DNA of 64,000 bases from Zingiber officinale (Eukaryota > Streptophyta > Magnoliopsida > Zingiberales > Zingiberaceae): positions 11,914,894 to 11,978,893 of the forward strand of contig NC_056002.1 in NCBI RefSeq assembly GCF_018446385.1. Reading direction: 5' to 3'. This document shows, one piece after another, positions 1 through 13,000 of this stretch. The notes under the pieces are model-generated. The model ran no database searches. It was not told where the DNA came from and worked only from the letters and a program-made list of their open reading frames with translations. Both the position numbers and the translations under genes were made by a program. The first letter of the stretch is position 1; every line of letters starts with the position of its first letter.

Positions 1-1223
1 TCCACGGCCTCCGTGAACAGGTCATGTTCCTCCTCGATACAGCGAGACTCTCCGTGGTCCGAGGCGGCGATGGAAATTTTGCGGTCGAAGCCTTCCGCGG
101 TGGCGACGCTCGCTTCCCTCGGGGCGACGGACGGAGTGGCAGCCCTCTCGAGGCTCCGGCGCTGTATCTGGAGGATATCCACCGCCGCGCCTCTCCCGAT
201 GAATCGACGCCCTTCGAGCTCGTCGAGGGAGTCGCGACGGCGGCAGGTCGAGAGGCTCTCGATCTCGAACAGGTCCGAGCTCGTGTCGCTCGCCGCGTCC
301 TCCTCTGGCCGCGGTTGCGCTAACTCAGAAGTCTTTGCCGTACTCCGGAATACCTCCAGCGAATCGCGCGGTGACTCTCCGGCGACGTCGGGAGGGCTAA
401 GGACCGGGAAGGAGAAACCGGGGACGTCGGCGAAGTGCCCGCCGGAGTTCATTATCCGGTGACTGATTTCAGCAGGAAAGGTCTTTTCCGGCGAGAAACG
501 GCTGGCTACATTGAAAAAGCTTCGATCTTTACCCCAATTTCCGGGAGTTATCTTCATCTTCACCACTCCGCAGGAAAGGTCTAATTCGTTGTTGAACTCA
601 TCGGCCGGCGACCTCTCTGGGATGGTATCGAGTCCCACCTCTCCTGCTCGAAAGCTCTGTTTTTTCGCATCGAACGAGGCATTCAACGGTCGAATTGGGG
701 TCGAATGCTTCTTCTCCTCCACGTCGACGGATTTCTTGCCGGAGCAAGGGCAGCTACGCCCGAAGACCACTCGCTTTCCTGACGACCGAAGCCTACCAGC
801 TCGGTGGGGGAGAAGTCCAGATTTACTGTTCCAGCTGGCTTCCGACGACTCGGTGGGCGCCGTCTGGCACGGCGAACCCCGGCCATTCAATCCTTCGGAA
901 AGGTCGCACCTTCGGAGCGCCTCATCGACGACGAAGGTCCGCTTGGAGGCGGCCTCGTCGCCTTCACGGAAGTACCGCTCGGCGTCGAAGATGTTAAGCT
1001 CAGCGTCGTCGATTCGGCGGGAGATGCTGAGGCGGCGGCCGTGGCCGCCGGCGACGGCGTCGGAGAGCACGAGGGGATCGCCGAGGTGCGGCTTGCGGTC
1101 GGGAGCGAGTAGAATGAAGTGCGGAGTGGGGAAGGCAGCCGGCCGTTGGTGCAGGCAGCCGCCACTAAAGCTTGCTGCCGCACTGCGTCTCTCCATCTCC
1201 CCGTTCTCCTCTTCCGACTTCAT
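1..1223 (-). CDS. Phytochrome kinase substrate (PKS) protein, N-terminal part
   Basis: An uninterrupted frame of 407 codons runs from the ATG at 1223-1221 to the left edge without a stop, so the C-terminus is outside the window. PKS proteins bind phytochromes and phototropins at the plasma membrane and act in phototropism and leaf positioning (family knowledge). Motifs seen in family order: ELNIFDAERYF (residues 75-85), SEASWNSKSGLL (127-138), CPCSGKKSVDV (158-168), FSFPVLSP (270-277), RDSLEVF (286-292), SDTSSDLFEIES (312-323) and PSVAPREASV (364-373). The gene looks intronless so far, as PKS genes usually are. No signal peptide or membrane segment is seen. GC content is high compared with the flank. 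The ATG lies in an AATG context and is the first in frame. Which PKS paralogue it is cannot be told without the C-terminus. Confidence 0.9.
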   Translation of the reverse strand, partial: MKSEEENGEMERRSAAASFSGGCLHQRPAAFPTPHFILLAPDRKPHLGDPLVLSDAVAGGHGRRLSISRRIDDAELNIFDAERYFREGDEAASKRTFVVDEALRRCDLSEGLNGRGSPCQTAPTESSEASWNSKSGLLPHRAGRLRSSGKRVVFGRSCPCSGKKSVDVEEKKHSTPIRPLNASFDAKKQSFRAGEVGLDTIPERSPADEFNNELDLSCGVVKMKITPGNWGKDRSFFNVASRFSPEKTFPAEISHRIMNSGGHFADVPGFSFPVLSPPDVAGESPRDSLEVFRSTAKTSELAQPRPEEDAASDTSSDLFEIESLSTCRRRDSLDELEGRRFIGRGAAVDILQIQRRSLERAATPSVAPREASVATAEGFDRKISIAASDHGESRCIEEEHDLFTEAV

Positions 1224-1398
1224 TGCCGAAAACTGGAGCCTGCGCTCGCGGGTTTTATGAACGCGCAAAAGTATATCTATTTTTTTTTTTAATTTACTTA
1301 TACTCCCATTAATACGGAGATTTTGAGAAAAATCGGACCATAAGTCAAAATTTAGGGAAGGTCAATCTGACTGAATTACGGACCAAGACATCAGATAC

Positions 1399-1558
1399 TA
1401 TTATCCAATCGGATAATCCTAATCTCACGGGTTATGCTTCTTCTGTACTTCACTTTGTTAGTTTAAAAGTTACTATCCGATCAGACAATCTTAATTTCAC
1501 AGGCTACACTCTCCCTACTTCACTCTGTTAGCTTAGAGATTATCATTCGATTGGATCT
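1399..1558. repeat. Imperfect ~70-bp tandem repeat in PKS upstream region
   Basis: A unit beginning TTATCCAATCGGATAATCC and ending CACTTTGTTAG recurs about 70 bp later as CTATCCGATCAGACAATC...CACTCTGTTAG, and a third partial start (TTATCATTCGATTGGATC) follows. The copies are diverged. Confidence 0.7.
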
Positions 1559-2105
1559 TTCTGACTTTAGAGGATTAGTATTCTTTAACTTCTTATAAGA
1601 TGGACAGACATATAAGAACACTTGTTGGCCCATGATCAAAGTTTTAGCCTCCTTTTATCAATCCATTATCTTAATTACTATTTGGGTTAGGCTAAGAAAG
1701 CCCAATGAGTCCTTCGACTCATGAGCTCATTCCATAATTAGTATTGTGCGTGGAATTATCAAAAGCACGTGGAATATTATTTTTGTACATATACGAGATA
1801 TAAGTAATGTATGAGCGATGAGACTGTGCAATATCGTAACAATATAATGATAAGATATTTTCCTTATTGCGACATGACATTTCATTAATGTGAGGATTAC
1901 AAAAGTATTATAAAGGGTCTCACGCCCATAGACGGAAATACATTTTTACTTCACGTGCATCCTATATTCTTTTACTATTCATTTTTCATATCTTCCTCCA
2001 CTTCGTTGGCTTGAGCTTCAGAATGACTTTCTCAAGGACAACCTCTAACATACTTACTAATGTTCCTCCTTCACCTGATGATCTTGTAGGTGTTCTCTCT
2101 TCAAG

Positions 2106-2197
2106 ATCTTATTCCGATCAACTTTGAAATCATCTTATTGGTAGTCCGATGAAAATCTTATTCCGATCAACTTTGAAATCATCTTATTGGTAGTCCA
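2106..2197. repeat. 49-bp tandem duplication
   Basis: A 49-bp unit starting ATCTTATTCCGATCAAC is repeated 1.9 times with almost no divergence up to GTAGTCC, which suggests a recent duplication. Confidence 0.9.
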
Positions 2198-3707
2198 ATT
2201 TTCATCGATTTTAGACGGGATCAACGTCTAACTGCAAGCTATATTTGTCAGTTAATTAACTTAGTTTAGTTGTTGGCCAGATCAACTTGGTTCGATCTTA
2301 TCGATAATTAAGACAACAATCTTAGAACACAACTGTGCTAGCTCAATGTTATATGAAGCTTAAGCCATGCCACGTAACTGCAATGTTATATATCACAAGG
2401 ACGTGGCCATCAAATTGGCACGCATGGCTGGCCCTTGTCTACGTTTCTCATGGATTCCTCACAGAATTTCATAATCTAAACACTGTGCTCAATTGATGTC
2501 TAGTCACCTTCTGTCTCAGAAGAACAGATAAGATGCATGCATCAGCCATCAGGCAGTGCTGACCAACGTTTTAAGGACTGGGTACATGTTTACCTGGATG
2601 GATGGAATCGGAGAAGACTAAAGCTTTTGTTTCGACGACTATACAGTACGATAGAATGGAGACGAGCAGCTAATGTCCATACGTGCTTCGGTACAAACAG
2701 AGGTGCCGGCCGGTCGTGACCCAAGAGACCATGTCTCGGTCACTATGGGAGGACTGGCGTCCCATAAGGAAGAGCCAACAAGGAACACTCGCATCCAACA
2801 CTCTCCTTCTCGGTCATCAGTCATGCATCTTGCCATGTCAAATTTAACAATTAAAGGCGGCTCCAGAGAGAAAGAAATCAAATACGAAACGAATAAATTG
2901 ATAAATTCAATTAGTCTCATTTCGTAAGTAACAGATCTGGTCTTCAAAATATTTTCCACCATGATTAATTATACTAGGGTTTAAATCATAAATACCTAAA
3001 AGATAACTTGAATATCATACCATGACACTACAGTCCCAAGGGACCATAATAAAAAAATGAACAAGAATATGTTCCCTTTTATTATAATATCTTTTTATAT
3101 CAAAACAATGTCTTAATCCATTTTTATGAGGATACAATTTTTATTTTTAATGTTAGTATTGCACCTACAAAATTATAAGGGCCGCAATATAATATTAATT
3201 AATATTGATTAGAAATAAAGTGTTTATATTGTAACCACTAAGTGTTTATATTAAAATAGTTATAAATAATCTTGGATTGTCCGTGTCATATGTACTTCTC
3301 GATTTATTCTAATGATTGATAGAAAGTTTTTATGGAGCCGGGACAGTCAATAAGATTAACTATATTTATCATTTTTTTTATAATAGTTATAAACAAAAAT
3401 TATAATATAGTATCATTATCGTTAGCAATTATGAATTATAGTTACTATAACAATGTTAACTAGAATATTTTTTAAAATAAAAATAGATTGAAAATACTAT
3501 TTTAATAATAATTTTAAAAAATATTTTCAAAATTAATTTTAATAAAAATTTGTTCCAATAACAAGATCTAACCAATCAAATTATTCTATCAAAGTTCAAT
3601 AACCCTAGCAGCAACAACAATTCTCGTGGACTCGATATGATAATAAATGATGGGACAGAATGCCCATGCAATGAGTCCCACATAGGGTATATTAAATATC
3701 CATGGTG

Positions 3708-3920
3708 TCCCTTCGGATGAGTCTAGTGACTAGCGCATGAAAATGTTGTCACAATGAGGTCTGTGGTTCGAATTTCGGCAAAGTCGAGGTAAATACCTTC
3801 CTTATGTGCTAATCACTATTCCAAAGGCTAGTAGCCGCTAGTGATTTATCTCCTCTATGTTGGCCCTGGGACGGGTTGACGGGGGCGCTGAGAACGAACG
3901 TATTTACCTTTTTGCCACAA
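3708..3920 (+). mobile_element. tRNA-derived SINE
   Basis: A roughly 213-bp element with an A-box-like stretch (TCTAGTGACTAGCGC) and a B box (GGTTCGAAT) about 35 bp further on, the internal Pol III promoter of tRNA-derived SINEs. It is flanked by an imperfect 18-bp direct repeat (TATTAAATATCCATGGTG at 3690-3707 and TATTAAATGTTCACGGTG at 3921-3938; 15 of 18 match), read as the target site duplication. The body contains the complementary segments GGCTAGTAGCC and CTAGTG that may fold. Confidence 0.65.
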
Positions 3921-3938
3921 TATTAAATGTTCACGGTG

Positions 3939-4646
3939 CTCGAACCATTCGTAATACTGGACCACCTATCAAGATTCATCTATACTTTTTATCTACTAGT
4001 GCCGGCATGTGAGGCCGGACCGTCCATTCCAAAATTAGTCTAAACACAAAATTGGTAAAAAAAAAAAAAAACAACAACACAACCCTAGTAACAACAAATA
4101 AAGCTGGGGTTACACTCAAGCCATCTCCTCCAAATCCACTATCCTGAAAGAAACCGAAAGGAAAGGAAACAAGAGGAATAAGAAGGATATCATGTCTCCT
4201 TATCTCCTTCCTTAAACTATGTGTTCATCAGTGGACAACAATCTTCCACATAGGGACTTGAAGCCCTCAAGTGTTCCCAGCCACACCATCCTTGATTCAG
4301 TATCCTTATCTGACAACTCAATCAGGCCTGAGCTAAGCAAAGCACAAGGGCCCCCCCTCTCTCACACCTTGAAAACAATGGATGTTTCTTGTTGTGTCAT
4401 GGGAGAGAAAGTGACATCACCTGTCCACCTTATTGCATGCACTTTTTTTAGCTTTAGTGGGCTTTCTCATTTGTAGGGTATTCAGACAGTTTCTTGAACT
4501 GACAGGCAGAGCAAGTGAGACTGTCAAACTATATGTATATTGTTAACACTAATGAGATTTGTTTCTGATGGATTATGACACTGATTTGGGTATTTGTAGG
4601 GGATAAAAGACAAGCTAAGTCTCAATTATGCAGTAAATAAAATGAT

Positions 4647-4710
<64 letters not shown>

Positions 4711-5092
4711 TGAATAGGTAAGGAATAAAAAAAATGATATTCTGTTTTTTTTTTGCCATTTTTTTTAAAATTTATCTAGAAATGGGTGAATATTTGTAGC
4801 ATAAAACACTTATATAGCATCTTTTGATTTTTTTACATGCATGGATAACTAGGGATTAAACGAAATGGTATTATGTATATATATATTTTTTAATCAATTT
4901 TTGTTTCCAAATTTCTTAGAAATGCATGAGTAGTCATAGCATACATTTATATACCATTTCTTTTATTATATACATAAATCCAATATACACGAAAGTAATA
5001 TAGAAAAGGAACATTTTTATATTTCTATTTTCTTTTTAAGAATTTCTTTTATTTTCTTAAAAAAATGACTTAAAACTCCTAATAACAAATTA
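3939..5092. other. AT-rich spacer with a TA microsatellite
   Basis: No gene recognised. A small open frame at 4219-4476 (85 codons) has no family resemblance I can name. The pure (TA)n tract at 4650-4707 is the only clear structure. Confidence 0.5.
4650..4707. repeat. (TA)n microsatellite
   Basis: About 29 uninterrupted TA units. Confidence 0.97.
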
Positions 5093-5595
5093 TACTTCCT
5101 CTGTCCCTAGAAAAAACTTATTTACACTCTATGCATGTAAATTTTTATTTACTTCAACTCCATAATACATATCAATTTATATAATTTTTCTTCATTTTTT
5201 TATAGGACAAAAAGATCAAAAGGAGATATAATTTTTCTTAAATTCAGTACATTCAAACTAACATCGAGTATATTTTCTATTAAATTGAGCACGACTCTGT
5301 TTCTACTTACTAATCGATTGGGAACTCATATCAATCGATTGACTTAGACTGAATCTATTGGGTCAATCAATTCAGCTTAAGTCAATTGAGTTGGTTAGAC
5401 TGAGAAAAAGTCGTATTCAATTTGACATAAACTATATTAAATTTTAATTTAAATATACTAAATTTATGAAGAATTATGTCTCCTTTTATATTTTTTATAT
5501 CTATAAAAAATTAGGATAATTAGATAAATTGATGTATATTATATGTAGTTAGTGAGTCAGATAAAATATTTTTATATGACAACTAAGGGTAAAGT
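5093..5595. mobile_element. Foldback MITE candidate
   Basis: The left ~190 bp and the reverse complement of the right ~190 bp resemble each other over long stretches. The left arm carries AAAAGGAGATATAATTTTTC and the reverse-complemented right arm AAAAGGAGACATAATTCTTC; both arms then reach a GAATACGACT/GAGCACGACT block near the centre. The centre contains several ATCGATTGA/TCAATTGAG palindromic words. The arms are diverged, the ends are approximate and no target site duplication was settled, so the superfamily is left open. Confidence 0.45.
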
Positions 5596-7021
5596 TTAAG
5601 TTGCGGTGGAGGATTTTAAAATCATTTACCGTATTTTCTTTAACACGTATAATTTATTACAGAATACTAGATTCAATTAGAGCAATTGCTTTAAAATGAC
5701 CTCTAACATTTATTATTATCTTGTCAATCTCCCATTTTTTTCCTTAAAATAAACTCAATAAAAAATGAGGGGTAAAGAGAAAAAAAAATTAAAAGTAAAA
5801 CAAAAAATGCTAAGATAATGTATGTTATTGGAGCACTTTTAAAGGTGAAATTATTCCTTTGATTCCTACTCTTTGAAAGAAGATAAATGGACATTTATTA
5901 CTTAATTAAATTGAATCTTTGTTTTTTTGTAATATATTATATTACTTAATTAAATTTTAATAAAATAACGAGGATATTGACTTAAAAATTCCTAACAAGG
6001 CAAAATGGTCATAATTATAAAATTGAATTTTGACCGATATTTAATATCAAATAATTATTTAATACTTAATAAATACCCCCAAGTAAAAAAAACATTTTGA
6101 TTCAATGTATAAATTCATCCAGCCATTTAATATGTTATGTTAATTTTTGATGCACTAATTTGTTGGAAATTTTAATTTAAAGCATTAAATCAAATAAACA
6201 CTAACTAAAATTTCATTTCAAAAGATAAATCATAAGCTTTGTACACATCCACACATTTTGAAAATAAATAAATAAATTTCCAATTTTGGGGCACTGTTGT
6301 AATTAGATTTCCGCCATTACGACTTAGGTTAAATTGCTTACAATTTTAATAATTTTAAAAATATATATTCAAATACAAATAATATAACAGTTATATTTGT
6401 TTTTGTTCCAGCATGTCTAAGGAATAAATTAATTTCACATTTGCATTCTCTCAAACTCATCTATATTTACTTTTGTAATTTTGGGGAAAAAATACTCACC
6501 CAAATTTAAAATATCCTGAGACTACCCAAAAATCATTCTTATCCACAGCCCACCAATGAAGATGGAATACACAAGATTATTTTCACAATTTCTTTTTTTA
6601 CTTAAACAAATTGTTGATATGATTACATCAATCAATCTGAGAGTAACTCCCAACATGAAATATCAGTACAGAACTAGAAAAAAAATCCTAGCAAATACGC
6701 CAAGAAAGAGCTCAAATTACGTCTTAACTTTGAACTGTAGACCCATAGAAACGACTATAAAAAGATTTCCATCAAACTATTATCTTTTAGATATTCCTAT
6801 GAAAACTGCACAGTGAAGAAGGTAGCTAACGTTTAACGTGTTAGATTTTAAATAGAAAATGTGAATCAAGATTACCTATATAGGCTAATGAAATCTCATA
6901 AAGGTCCTTACTAGGGTTGCAGGCTAGAGAAATTTTTTGAGTGCAAGGATATACTAACCATGTTGAAAGGGCTTAGAGAAGAAGCACTAAGCAGACTAAA
7001 TGAAGAATAGATTAAAACCGT
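5596..7021. other. AT-rich spacer downstream of NOT2, no gene seen
   Basis: Low-complexity AT-rich sequence. The open frame at 6556-6816 has no recognisable similarity. The left limit of the NOT2 transcript lies somewhere below 7022. Confidence 0.5.
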
Positions 7022-7027
7022 TTTATT
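7022..7027 (-). terminator. AATAAA poly(A) signal of the NOT2 gene
   Basis: On the minus strand AATAAA lies about 50 nt after the TAA stop of the NOT2 frame, a usual place for a near-upstream polyadenylation element. Confidence 0.5.
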
Positions 7028-7076
7028 CGAAAGTGACAAGACCTGTTTTACATGGGCAGTTTTGTTTACGTAGATC

Positions 7077-10000
7077 TTAAGGGTGATCTGAAGGGAGTAT
7101 CGGCTTCTTTTCCACTGCATCGTAATGCAAAACAAAGTGCTCCTGCAGTGCAACAAGCAGGGATGGTGACTAGTAATGAAGCATGGACGAAGTAATAGAG
7201 GAGGTGATTGGTTTGTTGCCAAACCTTCAAAATTGTGCTCCATGTGTTCGGATCAAAGCAAAGGTACAATCCTCTTTCGTAAGCATGCGTCTTGACAAGA
7301 GTCTCTGAGTTCGGGACTCTTGTAAACCATAACTGTTGATCTTTGTGGTAGAACCATCCACGGGCGTACCTGGAAGAGCTTTTGGTGAGAGTTTGAAGGC
7401 GCATATAAATGGAGGCAAATCAAGGAAAAACTCTAATACAGTACCATTTCTAGGGTTCATAAAATTACATGGTCACAAACTGAAGGTCACGTATTTCCTT
7501 TAACGAGGAACAACATATACAGACACTTGGATTGATTGATATACAAAATTAGATAAAATTTGTTTTCCTTTTTTTCTGTGTAATGGCTTTGACAACAGAA
7601 TACTGCACAGTATATTCCGCCCATAATTATATGGTGTCCAAATTAATCATCGAAGGGAAAACAGAAACAAGTTTTTGAGTAAAACAATCAGGAGTTCAAT
7701 TTTAAAAATGCCACTTCAAATAGTAAGTTCAGGTGGAAAAAAACCAGATATGAACCGTAAATAAATAAATAAAAACTAAACTAATACATGAAAATAAGGT
7801 TGAGGGAGAAATTACAGTTCAGAAGCCGCATAAAGTTGAGCTTCATCCTTTGGCATACTGCAAAAGTCAAAATAGTAATGAATAGCTTGAGAAAGAAAGC
7901 ATGCGAGGGAAGTGACAAAAAAAAAAGAGGGATAGAATACCTATAGAAAACGTAAAACAGGGTTGATAGCTGAAGTTTTGAGAAATATAGCTGCTACAAT
8001 GACAATAGCAGATGAATTAAGTCAGACTCAGAGTATACGTTCACATTGATAAAACAAGAGTATAGAAGCTTACATGTAGAGGCAGCTGTGCTTTGGCATG
8101 ATAACATGTTGGAATGCAATATTCAAGCTCCCCCTTGGCAGGTTCATCAGACCAAGGTGAACTAAATGTTTTATAAAGACTATCTGTAGAGTTCAAGCTC
8201 AGTCCTACGGTAGTTAAATCAATTCCCAATGCAAGACGCGTTAGATCTGGATCATGCATACTAATAACACTCAACAACCCTAACATGCAAAATGGATCAG
8301 GAGGTACTTGTGATCCCTGGGTGGATTTTACATTTTGACCTTTATATGATTGACCGACATCAGACATCTGCTGTAGTCTAAATTGAGATTGACTTTGTGA
8401 TTGTTGATATTGCTGAATCAGCTGCTCGTATGTATTCATACCAGAAGCAGATGTAACAGAGTTCAATGCTCTCAGCCCAATACTAGGGTCTGCACTGTTT
8501 TGAATCTGTATAAAGTTAAAGGTGAAACCATTTAATTAATAGCATAAATACAATCATTAAAGATCAAGGTGTTTAGGAAAAAAAATAGAAAGAGTTACAC
8601 AAGGTAAGATACCTGTGAATGATAATTCCCGTGAGAAGGAAAGAAATCAGAGCCATGTGATCGTAGATCTCGACTGTTTCCAGGTGCAAAAGGAAGTTCA
8701 CCACTACTTGCTGCAGTAGCATGCAGCTGCTGTTGCTGAAGGTTAGGTTGGAAAGTTCCTCCTAAGTTAAATCCGCCAGATCTTGCCATCTGGTTGATAT
8801 CAAATTACCAAATGAATGAAGAAAAATGATGAGTACAGACAAGCCGTCTGAATAAATTCACCAAAGTTCAACTCACTGGTAATTGGTGTGATTGTATGGT
8901 AGAAATATTTTCATGAAGTTGTTCCTTCTGATGTAGATCCACTGAAAAATCTGAGCTACCACCTAAACAGGAATCAAATATAAGTAATGCCACAGCATTC
9001 CGATGTAACTCCTTGGAAAGATATTGTATGACCATACAACTAACAGGCAGTATTGCTACAATATAATTAGCATCTTTGATGCTAGTAACTTTACAGTGAA
9101 TCTCTATAACCATACAACTAAAAATTTGAAAGAAGTTTTTCATTCTTCTAGAATTTCATGGGTCAGACATGAATCAAAGGAAGTGCATCCACAAATCTAC
9201 ATTAGAGAGCATAGGGAATTCATGCCCCATCATATATGAAAATTATATAGACTGACTGCCCAGTACATTCAGGTCCATGGTAAGAGGTGTGTTTAGAATT
9301 GTTTAGTATAACAAAAGCATATGTTATAACTCTTTGAGCTCGATTGAATGACCACAAAAGGGCCATGAACCAATCAAACATCACAACATTATATGTGGTC
9401 ATTATCTTTAGCAATCAGGGATTCAGGGTCATTGAAACTTTAAGCGAAACACTAGACTCTAGATAAAGAAATAGTTGTACCAAAAAATCATTACGCAAGT
9501 TCAAGCAATATAGGAGAAGAGTTCAATAATATAGGAGAAGAGTTGAATAATATAGGCGAAGAGCATCATCTCAATCGGTAAAGGGATTACTATTTCCTGA
9601 TAGAAGTGGTAGAGGATAAAAAGACAGACAACCATTTATAATGTCCGATGAGCATGTCCGGAAGCAATTATATTATACTGCATGAGAATAGTAGAGGGAC
9701 TAAAAGAGACTTCAATCCGAAACAAAGGCAACAAGTTTGAATAGCCTAAAGAAGCTGAAAAAACAAACTCAATGCTGGGAAAAGATCATCTAGCCAATCC
9801 GATGTCAAAACAATTAAAATATTATGGATTTTCATGCAGAGATTTGCAAAAGTCCCACCAACTTCACTTGTAAAGACATGATAGAGAGGAACACAACAAA
9901 AATGCATCAACTCAATACAGTGTATAACATGCAGCTTCTTTTTTGAAAAAAAAAAAGTGTTCAGATGATATAGCCTTGCATTGGGCCGGGCACATCTTCT

Positions 10001-13000
10001 TGATAATGAACAAGAAAGTTCAGACAAAAAGGAAAAAAAGAACCTTTATATCCTGGCAAAGCTGGGAAATCTTCATTTTGTATGCTAAATTCTTGATTTT
10101 GATGAACAATGGAGCTAACCCCAACTCCTTGCTTCCGTGTTGCACCTAAGAATTCAAAATAGGTTGATGTTCCATCTGAAAGAAAATTTGAGAAAAGAAA
10201 TTAAGCAAACAACTCATATTTGGATACCCAATTGCCCTTGTTGGCCTCCTGCTGAGCTAGGCCTTGAAGTTAATTGAGGAAAATCATTCATATCAAAAGG
10301 AGAACTATCCACTGCATTGATGGTATTCGACATACCCATAGAGCTTAAAGCATTATTCCCACCTTGGATCCTAGATAGCGATCCTCCAGATGTAGGATAC
10401 GAGTTACCAAGCATACCGATCATTGGTGGTCCGGCTAACCATAGAAGTAGAATGTTCTCAGTATATTTGACCACTAGATTACTTAAACAAATAATTATGA
10501 CTAACTGGGACAGAGGCAAAAATCATGCATCCATAAAGGGAAACAGAAAATTTCAGATTCTAGGCAAGAATGCAGCACAAATAGGAGTATAGCTGACTAT
10601 TTGCTTAATCTAAAAAAGGTTTTAAAAGGCATATGCAGTATGCAGAAACATTGCCTAGCCCAATGTGGTTATTGCTATAAAAATTGTAAAAAATATTAAT
10701 AATGATGACAATGTGATGCTGATTATGAATAATATTCAAATTTTGAATTTTGAATTTTAGGTTTCAGTTGTGGGTAATTATCCTATTTTAATTTATCTTT
10801 TAAATTGGTAATCAATTAATGGAATAATTGTAATTCCCAGTTTACTTATTTGTTTTATAGTTTTTCATTAAGATGGAATTTATTAGTGTCTTTTTCATAT
10901 GTAATAAAGAACTTTGATTTATAAATTCTCTTTTAATGAATTTTTATATGAGATTGTTTATTCAACGTGTGACATAATTATTCTGTCTGTTTCATCAATT
11001 TCGTCCCAATCTTCTGTGTGATTTTATAGTTCTTTTTTTCCCTCAGTGTGAGATAGTTATTCCTTTATTTCATCAATTTAGTCCTAAGCTTTTGTGTATT
11101 GAGCAGTTGATTGGTGTTGCATCACAATAGCCCACATATCCAATAAAATATTATTCATTGGCCCATCCTACTAATAATTCCACATAGAAAAAATAAATCA
11201 ACTATAAAATGGAAAATATGTAACACTATGTAGAAAATGTGATAGTTACAAATAGCATGCATATATTTAATGTGTCTATCATTTGCAAAATAAATATTTA
11301 ACACTTGAAAATTACATTTAATCACATCGAAAACTTAGGTTAGCGTTTCACAATGACAAGAATTAGTCATCTCTAAAAGATTGAGCAAGTTTTTTCATCA
11401 AGTCCTTTCTATGGAGATAATCATATTAGGGTTTTTGATGTAAAACCTAAACTAGTCAGCATATGTGGCCTACAATTTTTTTCAAATGAACTATGCCATT
11501 TTTTCCAACATATAGGCAGCCCACATGGTCTGCATATGTCGCCCACCAACTCGGAAAAATAACCTGTAAAACGATTAGTAGGCATTTTAAAAAAATAAAA
11601 ATACCCAGTCCTGAGAAAGAACCAGAAATCAAATACAATTTCCTATTGAGAAAAGTCTGATTGAAATTACAGATAAGTGTTTCCTTTTAGAAAAAGAGAG
11701 ATAATTCATCACTTACGTGCACTAAGATGATGTTAGTAATGCAAACAGAAGTTGACGAGCTTCAAGGAAATTAGAAAGCTACCTGGTTGAAGCATGCTAC
11801 TGATCAATCTGTTGGTACCTTGTACATTGAGGTTCCCTGATCCACTATTAGTAGCTGAGTTTACCAGTGAAGCTAAACCAGACACGGATAATCCTCCAGA
11901 GTTGATGTTTCTTCCCATGTTACCACCACCAACAATATTAGCTACAGAGCTTGTAAGTTTTGGGCCTATGTTACCCAATACTGAAGAAACTCCCAAACCA
12001 GGAACAGAACTACGACTGCCAGAAGCTGAACTTGAGGAAATACCAGTTATTGGCCCATCAGCTCCATTAATATTACTACTACTAAAAGCATGATTTCCAA
12101 CGACATTAATACCCCCTCTATTTGTGACACTAGAGCCATGAGGTATCTGCATGAAAAAAAAAAATCACATTCAAAGGGCCACGTGATGCAGAGAAGTAAT
12201 GTGGGAATAAACTGATGTCATACCTGAGACAATGCAACCAAAAGATTGTTTGACGTGAATCGCCCACTAGGAATGCTTCCTCCCAGTTGCTGAACACCAC
12301 CAGATGATACAGCATTCATTGCAGCCTCTCTTGATGCAAGCAAACTTGGCATGTTTGGCAGGTTGAAGCTTCCATGAAGGTTATGCAATCCTTGAATACC
12401 ACCTATTTTTGTGTAAACAATTAAAAACCAAACCGCAGATAATAAAATTCCACATGTATCTTTCCAACAAAGTTTATGTAAGAATGTCTAACCAGAGGGA
12501 AAAAACCCAGGCGTTGCAGCAGACTGGGCAGAAAACAATGTGGTATAGGGTCGGCCTGAGGAGTCTGCAAAATTTGATGCTGAACCAATAACTGTTGACT
12601 GTAACCAAAAGTCCAGTAACTTTATCAGGAAAAGCAAAACCAGTAAAAACAAAGGATAGGCCAGGTTCTACCAAACTTGATATGCTAGCTAACAAGAAAA
12701 ACACAACCATATCAAGTTAGTACTTACAAAACCATATTGAACATTACAGCAAACCAAAGGTACTCATCTCTAACAACTGAACTCATCTAGAAATAAGGGA
12801 TTACATTATTACTAATAAGACTAAAATCAAGGTTTAAAATTTCGACCCGTGTCGAGATTTCGGACCTGGACCAGAACGATATGGTTTCGGTACCGTATCG
12901 TGCCGTGACGATATAGTTTCGGTATTTTTTAAATATAAAATATATTAATTAAAAAATAAAATATTTAACATAAATATTTAAAAAATAAACAAAATAAACA

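Larger units (their letters stand above)
1224..3689. other. PKS upstream flank, no gene seen
   Basis: AT-rich spacer containing the 5' flank of the PKS gene. Short open frames at 2537-2962 on both strands resemble no family I know and lack coding character. Two short tandem repeats (listed separately) are the only structures seen. Confidence 0.6.

Noticed and set aside
13-1260. Several plus-strand frames up to 249 codons over the left end
   Set aside because: They are shadows of the GC-rich PKS reading frame on the minus strand, which has family motifs throughout.
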